Part shown: positions 1 through 7,995 of the stretch, in pieces | Numbering within the stretch: position 1 is the first letter of the stretch | Layout: every line of letters begins with the position of its first letter | The notes under the pieces: generated by a model | Told to the model about the DNA's origin: nothing | Databases searched by the model: none | What the model saw: only the letters and a program-made list of their open reading frames with translations | Translations under genes and position numbers: made by a program | Source: Smittium mucronatum | Taxonomy: Eukaryota > Kickxellomycota > Harpellomycetes > Harpellales > Legeriomycetaceae | Assembly (NCBI GenBank): GCA_001953115.1 | Contig: LSSL01004370.1 | Span: 1-13,401, forward strand | DNA: 13,401 nt | Direction: 5' to 3'

Positions 1-1478
1 TTTTTGCTTATTACTTTTATTTTTATTGTAAAAGCTCCTAAAATAGTAAATAGCTTCATTTTATTTGAATAAGGATAGAATAATCTTTTAAATTCATTTT
101 CTAGAATTATAACCAAAATATTAAGTCCGAAAAAGTTAAAACCAAATATATATATATTTTTACACAAATATTTAAAATGCAGAAACTTAAAATAAAATCC
201 ATAAAAAAAATTCGTTTCCATTCAAATTTTATAATTTTAAATTATCGAATTTCTCAATAAATGAAATTTTGAAATACATTTATCTATATTAAAAAATTTT
301 CATATTAAGAACTAGAAATATTTTTATAGTTTGAAAAATTTTATATATGATCTCTAGAATTAATAAAGAATGATTTTATAAAAATGAATTATTCTTAATT
401 GTAAATCTATTTGATCTAATGAAGAATATTGAAAAAAAATTATCTTAATAATTTTAAGTATAGTAATTTAAATATATTTTTTAAACAAAGAAATTAACTA
501 AGTGCATTTTAACTAAATATAAATATGTGTCATTTAAATTTATTTACCTTCCCTGATGACCAAAACACAAATTTTATGCACAGATACAAAGACCTACCAT
601 TTATCAAACCCCCCATATATAATTTCATATATTCTATCTTTTAAATATCTAACTATAATTACAAAAGCTTAATGTGAGTATTACACATTTTTTATTAAAA
701 GCAATCCATGTCAATACTCAGAAAATATTATGATTATGAACTTAATTCATTCATTGAATTATATCTATTATATTAAATAAACAATAATAAGATGAATATT
801 TTTAATATCATTTAGTCGCACCAAAAAATAAATACGTAATAAAAATTATAAAATCAATCCTTAGATATATATTTCACTCTTTATTAGATATTAATTTATC
901 GGTTTATATAAATTTTATATACATTTTATAAACATTTTATAAACATTTTATAAACATTTTATATCATTTTTATTTCAAGGGTTTTTTTTTAACTCATAAA
1001 ATTAGGAATTAAAATAATAAGCATAATAGAAAAGATAAAATTTAAAAATTTAATAAACTGGCGGTAATTCATCAATTAGGGGTGTTTTTTACTACTTTCT
1101 AATTGGATATAGAATTGGTAGTAATTATGAATAAAATAAAAACTCTACTGATAAAATTGATATAAGTATAAATTCAAAAAAGATCAATGATTGAAAAAAT
1201 AAATAAAAGAAAGTTTCAAAAATACTATTACTTCTCTGACATTAATGTAATTTTTCTCTGACTAAATTTAACGACAATCACGGTAGTCTAAATTTAATCA
1301 TTGAAAGTTTAAAAAATTGAACAGGTTTAAATCATACCTCACGACCTAATTAATCTTTTCATAGTGTCAGATAAAGGTATAAATAATAAGTTTTTTAAGA
1401 TATGAAAAAATATGAAATCAAAAATAAAATTTAAAAATGCATATTTTATAAAGCATTTACAGGCATATCTATGCTTTA
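1..1478. other. AT-rich gene-free stretch
   Basis: No frame in this stretch looks coding and no tRNA or rRNA signature was found. It is built of A/T runs. A slightly GC-richer patch at about 545-620, with a run of six C at 609-614, reads like a possible decayed coding fragment on the minus strand, but stops interrupt it and no family is recognisable. The tandem repeat at 910-973 and the hairpin at 1444-1483 are listed separately. An 8-bp inverted repeat (TGAGTATT / AATACTCA, about 674-720) is too short to call. Confidence 0.6.
910..973. repeat. 11-nt minisatellite, unit AAACATTTTAT
   Basis: Units of 11 nt follow each other head to tail: a variant unit at 919-929, three perfect units at 930-940, 941-951 and 952-962, and degenerate flanking units at about 910-918 and 963-973. 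It lies far from any gene and is probably slippage-derived simple repeat DNA. No function is implied. Confidence 0.85.
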
Positions 1479-1483
1479 TAAAA
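1444..1483. repeat. Perfect 13-bp inverted repeat at transposon left edge
   Basis: TTTTATAAAGCAT at 1444-1456 is the exact reverse complement of ATGCTTTATAAAA at 1471-1483, separated by a 14-nt loop (1457-1470). The right half runs about three bases into the left arm of the Tc1/mariner-like element. No matching hairpin is seen outside the right arm, so it is probably part of the flank and not of the element's terminal repeat. Confidence 0.75.
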
Positions 1484-1872
1484 ATTTAGTTGAGACGTTT
1501 AAATTTCGAATTTGACTCAGAGCAAACTTAATTAGGTCTTTTACAAATTATATTGAACCATTTAAATTCACAAATTGAACCTTTTACAAATCTTTTTTGA
1601 GTTTTTTACAAACCAAAATATAACCTTTTAGAGATTTGATTTGAGATTTTTATAAAAAATAAATGAGCCATCTCCATTTTTGAAATTGAAAGATCTGTAT
1701 CCGAAAAAATTTCTATTTACAAATATCATCTAACCACTTTCAAAATAAAATGTGCCATTTTTTCAGATTTCAAATCTTGGAAAAACCCTAATTAAAAATA
1801 TTGTATAAATATTATTGCATTGGAGTATCGAAATAAATTTCACTATGAATCACATATTGCCATTATTTAAGC
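1481..1872 (+). repeat. Left terminal inverted repeat of transposon
   Basis: This arm pairs with 3113-3503 on the opposite strand; the match fades just after ATTATTTAAG near 1870. Inside it the 9-mer TTTTACAAA occurs at 1539-1547, 1582-1590 and 1604-1612, and ATTGAACC at 1552-1559 and 1574-1581, giving steps of 22, 22 and 43 nt. Such internal direct repeats would suit multiple transposase-binding sites, but that function is inference. Confidence 0.85.
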
Positions 1873-1954
1873 AATTGAAGCTGTTATGGTATAAATTAAT
1901 AATGCTTTATATATTATTGGAAAAGGTAAATCATAGGAAAATAAGAAGATTTAT

Positions 1955-3044
1955 TTAGACAAAGACGTGTTTATCAACAGCCAAAGTTATTTTTCTGGTC
2001 AAATGTGCAAAATATCCACGCATTTCTCATCACCAAAATTTTCAATAGCACCCTTAATAAATTCCAAAGTATTTACTTCTTCTTAGTTAGTTTGTTAAGA
2101 CTCATGTGTACATTTATTTTTATCTTACTAAAAAAAATTTTCAATGGGTACGACATGTAAAAATAAGATTGTAATAATTTTAAACTGCAGGCATTCTGTG
2201 GAATAAAATCCCTGGCTATTGACGATACGGGGATTTCCCATTATGAAAAAGCTATTGTTATTAATTTAATCAAATTTAACCTTTTTCATAGGCTCTTTTA
2301 TAAAAGCTGTAAAGAGTGATAAATTGAAGGTTCAAAATGAATTTTTTTTAGTATTTATAATTTTTTTAATATTAATCGAAGATAATAATGAAAAAAAAAA
2401 TCATGATTAGTAGGAACTGTTACCAAAACTCCATTTCCAGATTGGGAGCATGTAATGATTCTTATATAGTGCAAGTTAAAACCAGACTCATCAATGAATA
2501 CAAAATCACTGCTATATTTCATAAATTTGGAGTGAAAAAAACCTTGACTAATTGATTCCTAATTCTAATGTAGATTCCGAATTTACTCGATCAATTATTT
2601 CAATAATTTTTTTGACGGTTATTATTAGCTTTTTTAAAGCATTTTTAATTTATGAAATAGATATTATTACTCTCGTCTTTAAAAAAATCTGCTGTTTGAT
2701 TTTTGACAGATATTACTGGGCTATCTTGAAATTTTTTTTCTATATCTAAAAAGATTATCATCAGCTATTTTTGAAATCCTTCTATATTATCTAGGATTTT
2801 ATTGAGTTGACTCAGGATAAATTTAATTTTTAAAGATTTTTTTCTAAATATTTATACAATCTGCCACTATTATTCTAGAAGAGTCATAACTAATTATTAA
2901 AATTTCAGAAGCATTTTATATAGAAATCATATTGCCTAAATACTGACTTATAGCAATTTTCAAGATTTTTTATTTTGAGTTATTTTTTATCACAACTAGA
3001 TTGGGTTTATATAATACAAGTACCCGTCATTTATTTCCACTCAT
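1955..3044 (-). pseudogene. Tc1/mariner (IS630 superfamily) DDE transposase pseudogene
   Basis: This minus-strand relic, about 360 codons long, fits the usual 330-360 residues of Tc1-type transposases, which cut and paste DNA at TA sites. A possible start ATG (3042-3044) begins MSGNK, followed soon by a stop. A central patch reads IIEIIDRVNSESTLELGIN, in the style of the linker after the helix-turn-helix. The block DFVFIDESGFNLH holds the first catalytic Asp (codon 2490-2492). The second block reads FIMGNPRIV where such enzymes have I-M-D-N-x-x-I-H; the Asp codon is now Gly (2236-2238). The third block, PIENFF, carries the catalytic Glu (codon 2140-2142), then after a one-base shift SKIK. The tail LEFIKGAIENFGDEKC and a final frame ending near 1955 match the family's C-terminal helices. 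Many stops and frameshifts make it dead. The family call is by motif recognition. Confidence 0.8.
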
Positions 3045-3112
3045 TTTTAATTTTAAAGAAAAAATAAAGTACTAAATTTTTTGTGCTTAAACACCCAATA
3101 TTTATCTTAGTA

Positions 3113-3503
3113 GACTTAAATAATCGGAATATGTGATTCATAGGGAGATATATTTCCATACTCCAATGCAATAATATTTATTGCGTATTTTCAATTAGGA
3201 TTTTTCCAAGATTTGAAATCTAAAAAAAAAATCTCATTTTATTTTGAAAATGATTAGATGATATTTGTAAACGAAATTTTTTTGGATACACATCTTTCAA
3301 TTTCAAAAATGGAGATGGCTAATTTATTTTTTATAAAAATCTCGAATCAAATTTCTAAAAGGTTATATTTTGGTTTGTAAAAAATTCAAAAAAGATTTGT
3401 AAAAGGCTCAATTTGTAAATTTAAATGGTTCAATATACTTTTTAAAAAGCCTATTCAAGTTTTTATGTGTCAAATTTGGAATCTAAATGGCCAATTAAAT
3501 TTT
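3113..3503 (-). repeat. Right terminal inverted repeat of transposon
   Basis: This is the reverse complement of the left arm, with scattered substitutions and short indels. The inverted 9-mer TTTGTAAAA recurs here, as expected for a mirror of the left arm. Divergence between the arms indicates the insertion is old or that the arms no longer homogenise. Confidence 0.85.
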
Positions 3504-3504
3504 A

Positions 3505-4799
3505 TATTTGATTTATTTGCATGTTTATCTTTAGAAAAAAATTAATTTTTTTTAAAATTAAGAAAAATATTAAAAATGTATGTTAATAAAATATAAAAAA
3601 AAATATCAAAATATAATAGAATAAAATAAAGGTATCTAAATTAAATTGGTATTTTTTTTATCCCTTTAATATTGCTCTGAAAAATCTCAACCTCCTTGAA
3701 TTTTATTTTTTGAGATTATATTACATATTGAAATTAATACATATTCTGATCAAATAAAATCATCATTTATTTTAGGGTCACTTTTACAATTTTCCATTTG
3801 TCTTAAATTGTTTTTTTAATTAATATATTTAATTATATTAAAGCCTTAGATATAAATTTAAAGCACACTTAAGGAAAATTCGGATACGTATAAAATTTAC
3901 AAATCACTGCTGTATACAAAAAAATTCATTATATCGAGGGTGTCGACTGTATGTTTTTTTCATATATCATTAAAAATGTACGCAATTTTGTATAATTTTT
4001 TAACGCCATAATATTTTCTTCGTGATTTTATTGATTTTTTTTCTCTGGTAGATTCAAAATTTATTATCATCGATTTGTGATTCTAGTATTATAAGTCAAC
4101 TATTGTGATCAACTTAATCAATTTTCTTTTTTTTGGTATTAATGTTCTGAGCTTTTATTGAAAATAAAAAAACTCTTTATCCAATGCTATGCAATAGAAA
4201 TCCGTGACAGAAAAAAATATACCCAATGTTATGAATCATTCATATTTGTAATTTTTTCATGGATTTTGTAATTTTCTGTATTTATATTAAATAAAAAATA
4301 TCGATATTAGCTTTACAATCTTCTGTTTATCGAAATTTCATGACTCGAGCTCTCTAATATAAAAAAAATGAATGGTTATCCGTATTGATATTTCAAAACT
4401 TCTTCTTTTTATGTAAAATAATTAATTAATGTAATTCCCAAATAAATTATTAGTAATTTTATATTTTATAAACGTTTTTTAACATGTATAAAAGAAAAAA
4501 AAAGAAGTTAATGTTATGTGATTTTTTCTTATTAAAATAGTTCTTTGGGCTTATTTATTTTAAATATGATGACTCTTATTCGCCAAAGCCACCCTTATTT
4601 CGTTTATGAAAAATGCTTTTTTTTTTAATTGCTGGTACTTTTTCATTTCAATAGGAAATTTTTCTAATAAAACTCTCCCAATGAATTCAAAAATCAAATC
4701 GAAAAAATAATTTATAAAACTTATTGAAATATTGAAATATTTATCTATCTTTCCGTACTCGAAATATTGTCTTCAATTATTCAAAAAAATTAGAATTTT
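3505..4799. other. AT-rich gene-free stretch with possible transposon ends
   Basis: No intact gene or RNA gene is visible. The stretch is dominated by A and T runs. A possible pogo-like terminal repeat at 3925-3951 and a loosely similar sequence at 4341-4362 are the only structured features found. A GC-richer patch at about 4570-4605 reads as short coding-like peptides in more than one frame, without a recognisable family. Confidence 0.5.
3925..3951 (-). repeat. Possible pogo/Tigger-like transposon terminus
   Basis: Read on the minus strand from 3949, the sequence begins CAGTCGACACCCTCGATATA and is followed outward on the plus strand by TA (3950-3951), the usual target site. It resembles, from memory, the CAGTCGA...CTCGATATAA start common among pogo-type elements. 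The element body would lie to the left, but no matching opposite end or transposase was found, so at best this is a fragment. Confidence 0.3.
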
Positions 4800-5048
4800 A
4801 CTCTCTTGAAAATATCTTGTTCTTTTCGTCCTTTAAATTTCTCTTTAATAAGCTGTGTCCGGCGGACAGAATATGTTTTTTTAGAATATTAAAAAGTGAA
4901 TCCCGTAAAAAAAAAATTATTTAAGCTATTTGTAAAGGTATTTTAAATTTATGTTTAGTATTAATTTTTGTCACTGTTGAGGTCATTTTCTATCGAAGAT
5001 GCCACAGTCATGCTATTTTCATGATCAGAGGTGAAATATCTATCTTAT
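4800..5048 (-). pseudogene. Coding-like relic, possibly retroelement gag
   Basis: Two minus-strand blocks stand out from the surrounding A/T runs. The upstream one (about 5048-4970) contains a Met codon at 5011-5009 and reads MTVASSIENDLNSDKN before a stop. The downstream one (about 4900-4800) reads SVRRTQLIKEKFKGRKEQ and on through DIFKRVKF before a stop. The KFKGRKEQD-x-x-K pattern recalls the start of the helical region in LTR-retrotransposon Gag proteins (F-x-G-x-x-x-x-D-x-x-x-W), but the Trp is absent. The two blocks are separated by stops, so nothing intact can be made. The assignment to Gag is a guess. Confidence 0.35.
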
Positions 5049-5192
5049 TACTATTTTTTATCATCTATTTGACCGTTTCAATATAAAAAAATAGTATCAT
5101 CTTTTTAGGAATGATTAATCCAAATCATATTATTAATCCAAAAATATATTTTTTGATTAATATTTAATAAGTTATAACGTATATATTTTTAA

Positions 5193-5336
5193 TTTTTCAT
5201 TTTATGCAATTTTATTAGAGAAAAAATATTTTTAGGGTATTCTTGGTCTGTGGAAGACTTCTTCCGCAAATTTATGAGGTCTTTTGAACTTCAACCTTTT
5301 CCTGAGGATTCCCAGTATATTCCTGAAAGCTTGTAG
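5193..5336 (+). pseudogene. Short coding-like relic, plus strand, unknown family
   Basis: The frame is open from 5193 to a TAG at 5334-5336. Its last 33 codons (from 5235) have balanced codon usage unlike the flanks, reading WSVEDFFRKFMRSFELQPFP and then EDSQYIPESL. There is no start codon in a sensible position. The pattern of aromatic and charged residues is reminiscent of Gag helices, but this is not a firm recognition. It lies opposite in strand to the relics on both sides, so it would come from a separate insertion. Confidence 0.35.
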
Positions 5337-6285
5337 AATTTTTGGTAATCATAGTGTTTCACCATGTCAGTTATAATTTTTTTTTTTTTGAGTTTTATTG
5401 TGATAAATCGTTGTTGTATTTGTTTATTGCTAAAAAATAGTTTAAAGAGAGTACTTGTAAAATAGTAATGAAATTAATGAAAATGTTATAGAGTTAATAT
5501 ATTTAGAAAATTTCAGTATCAAGAAATGTAGATTTAAAAGTTGTAAAAATTTAGTTGAAGAACCTTAATAGATTGTTAAAGAGTTTTAATTTTATCTGAA
5601 GCGTGCTTCTTTCTTTAGAGTTCGGCTGCAGCACACTTGATACATTAGTTTTTTCGTATGGAATTCACCTCTTAATGATATTAGACTTTCTTTCTTTCTA
5701 CTTTCTTTTATTTTTCTTTGATATAATATAAACTAATTAGTATAATATAACTTTTTTAAATTATTTTGTTTTGAAATTTTTTGTCCCTTTGAAAATCAAT
5801 ATTTTCATAAACGATTTTCAAAGAAAATGTCTTCATTGCACAATGATTTCTTTGCAAACTAATTTATATTTTATTTTCTTCTGTTTCCAATTTTGCAAAT
5901 AATTGAATTTGATTTTATAAAGTTGTAAATCATGATTGTAATTATGGGAGTTCGGTTATTTCCTTATTAGAACTTCACATATATTCCAGTTAGAATATAA
6001 TGTGGTAAATTTTGAGATAGGTGTTTAAATTAGTATTATCTTTTCGCGATTATTTACATAATATTTATAATATAAAAATAAATACATTAATAATAACTTG
6101 ATTTTAATTTTTTTAAAAAACTCTTATTTTTCGTATTATTAGTGAGCCAGTTTAAGGTATAAATTCATCTACATCCTACGATTATTTTCTTCATTGAGAA
6201 TTGATTGTGAAAATCAAATCTAACATCAAAACCATTCTTCTCCATATTTCAAAAAAAAAAACAGTTTTTGATAAATCCTTAATTA
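5337..6285. other. AT-rich stretch without recognisable genes
   Basis: No intact frame or RNA gene was found. A GC-richer patch near 5595-5700 is open on the minus strand in two frames for about 28 codons each (for example SLRGEFHTKKLMYQV), with no recognised family. It could be a fragment of the retroelement-like relic to its right, given the shared strand. A perfect hairpin at 5787-5823 is listed separately. Confidence 0.5.
5787..5823. repeat. Perfect 11-bp inverted repeat
   Basis: CTTTGAAAATC (5787-5797) and GATTTTCAAAG (5813-5823) are exact reverse complements with a 15-nt loop. A second small palindrome, TCATTG-CA-CAATGA, follows within about 25 nt. There is no adjacent gene that it could terminate or regulate, so its meaning is unknown. 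Confidence 0.7.
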
Positions 6286-7830
6286 AAATTATATTAACTA
6301 TTTAACTTTTCAAATTATAAAAATCCAGGATTACTTTTGGATCTAATATAAAATCTACCCCATCGATACAAAAATAAGTTTTAAATAAGTCATTGAAAGT
6401 TTTTGGGATTGTAATTTCTTTATTTGTGCCAGATTAACCCATAAATACTATATTATCGATGTAATAAATACAATTAAAGAAACAATAAAGGATTTAATAT
6501 TTATAGAACATATTTTATTTGTGTTTTTCTAAGTCTGGTTGTTCATTTGTGAAGATTTCAAACATCGATTTACATATTAGATTGATTAATTTGATTTTAC
6601 TGACCAAATATTCATAAGTTTTATCCTTTTTATTTAAATTTTCGAGGATTAAATTTATTCCTATTCTAATCTCAATTTAATACATTAAGATTTCCCATTC
6701 AGAATATTTAAATTGTTAAACTATCTCATTTAGATAATTAGAAATCAAATTTTTATAAAAATATGACTTTATGGAAGAACATAATAATAAAAATATCAAT
6801 AAAAGTAAATAACAATAATAAATACCATTTTGATAACTAAATATCAACATCTGGTCTAATTAATGCGCACCTCAAGAAATGTGGATAATTCTAATTTAAA
6901 TATAAAAAACTCTTTTAGAGTTGCTTCAAGTGGGTGTATGAAAAAGGCTCGTTGTGCCAAAAAATTAGTACCAATGTCAATGTACTTATTTATTGTTGAA
7001 AATATTGAGTTCCTGGTCATAGCACATTTTCAGACAGAATTAATAAAGATCCAATTCATTCCGAAAATTAAATTTATCAATCTGAACATATCAATAATTT
7101 CTTGAATTGAATTGAACTTAATCCATTCATTTCTTCCTGCTTCGATATTTTTTACCTTTAAAATTCCTTTACACCAATTTTTTTATATACCTCCTAAATA
7201 TATTACAAGATAATCTCTTTCCACTAAATCAATACTTTCGACCCCATATCTCATTTCCAAGAATGTCATTCACATTGTGATGTTTTATTTTGATGAACTT
7301 CGAAAATTATGACACTAAAGTAATAAATCACAGGTAGTTTTACTCCTGAGGGATACTCTCAATTAAACTCAGCAATCTAGTTCAAAGATAGAGTTATTTG
7401 TTATTGACCATCTTCAAGTCTTTAGCAATTATGGTTTCCTTTCCTGTCAAAGCTAATACAAAAATATTCCAGATTTTAATTTTTGGTTCAATGAGGCGCG
7501 AAAGAAAAGATACAAAATTTTAGCAAAATTTCTTTAACCTAAGGTGTAATAGAGAATTTTATACTTTAATAGCATCCATCAATGCCGCCACTGGTTGTAT
7601 GTTAATTTCTTCTAATTTGATTCTAAAACTTCTAATAGATTCCTTATCCTTGAGAAAAAATATAATTAGTTTTTACTGGTCTTTATTTAGGTGGCTTCAT
7701 ATTTTTTTCAGTTAGTGGATTCCATCCAATTGATCGGTTTGGTAGCTTTTTGCTATAGGTTTTTAGGGCTTTTTCTGCGTATTTCCCTATTCTAATAATT
7801 GAAGATTTCTAAATCCGAAAAAGAAATTCT
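6286..7830 (-). pseudogene. Decayed LTR-retroelement-like relic (Ty3-type?)
   Basis: Read on the minus strand from high to low coordinates, this holds open patches in the order expected of gag-pol. First come unplaced blocks (about 7800-7400), with IGKYAEKALKTYSKK and GWNPLTEKNMKPPK, then KLEEINIQPVAALMDAIK, then WNIFVLALTGKET. Next is LINLIFGMNWIF (about 7045-7071), like the I-x-G-M-D/N-W-L block near the end of Ty3-type proteases. After one TGA follows a 57-codon open stretch (about 7033-6857). A reverse-transcriptase-like part has IDNIVFM (about 6440-6465), which would match the Y-x-D-D box with the second Asp replaced by Asn. Then IDGVDFILDPKVILDF (about 6320-6372) resembles the S-x-x-G-I-x-x-D-P-x-K segment. 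Stops and frameshifts are frequent and no LTRs were found. The identification rests on short motifs. Confidence 0.45.
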
Positions 7831-7995
7831 AGTTTATTGGATAAAAACCTATAAATCTGAAAAATAAAAATTGGGATTACATTTTATTTGTCATACTATG
7901 GAAATTCTGCTTAAAGGCATTTCTTGAGAAATATATACTTAATTCAATGCATTGACATAAATATATTTTCAATAATACTTGATTTCCCCTTATCA
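7831..7995 (+). promoter_or_regulatory. Presumed RAD26 promoter and 5' leader with two uORFs
   Basis: This AT-rich stretch lies directly before the RAD26 start. A TATAAA at 7850-7855 is 140 nt upstream of the ATG, but such words are common in this composition. Two short upstream reading frames precede the main ATG: 7898-7927 (nine codons plus stop) and 7947-7955 (ATG CAT TGA). They would sit in the mRNA only if transcription starts upstream of 7898. Neither transcription start nor regulatory protein sites can be placed. Confidence 0.3.

Larger units (their letters stand above)
1480..3504. mobile_element. Decayed Tc1/mariner-type transposon with ~390-nt TIRs
   Basis: The left arm (about 1481-1872) is the reverse complement of the right arm (about 3113-3503) at roughly 80-90% identity by eye, with conserved blocks such as TATGTGATTCATAG at 3130-3143. 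About 1.24 kb lies between the arms and holds a minus-strand DDE transposase pseudogene. The outermost bases, AAAATTTAGTTG at 1481 and CAATTAAATTTT ending at 3503, match 11 of 12 after inversion. A TA lies just outside the left end, while the right flank reads ATA, so a TA target-site duplication is plausible but not resolved. Tc1/mariner elements usually have much shorter repeats, though long-TIR families are known. The transposase is broken, so the copy cannot be autonomous. Exact ends are uncertain by a few bases. Confidence 0.85.

Noticed and set aside
1040..1130. Short inverted repeat CAATTAG / CTAATTG
   Set aside because: A 7-bp A/T-rich stem with a 19-nt loop is expected by chance in this composition.
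1233..1263. Direct repeat TTCTCTGAC at about 1233 and 1255
   Set aside because: Two copies of a 9-mer in low-complexity DNA with no other structure are not distinguishable from chance.
2552..2749. 65-codon open frame on the plus strand
   Set aside because: It lies antisense to the transposase pseudogene, is dominated by Ile/Phe from A/T runs, and has no recognisable motif.
5595..5660. Possible tRNA near the GTTCGGCTGCAGC patch
   Set aside because: The patch loosely recalls a tRNA T-arm, but no acceptor stem, A box or anticodon arm can be folded around it.
6863..7105. 80-codon open frame on the plus strand
   Set aside because: It overlaps the minus-strand retroelement-like relic, whose frame looks more protein-like. 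The plus-strand product has no recognisable domain and ends in Ile/Asn-rich sequence. It could be real only if transcript data showed it.
7924..7995. In-frame extension upstream of the RAD26 ATG
   Set aside because: The extension would need a non-ATG (TTG) start. Its sequence is hydrophobic and AT-driven, and the family-like sequence begins only after the ATG at 7996.
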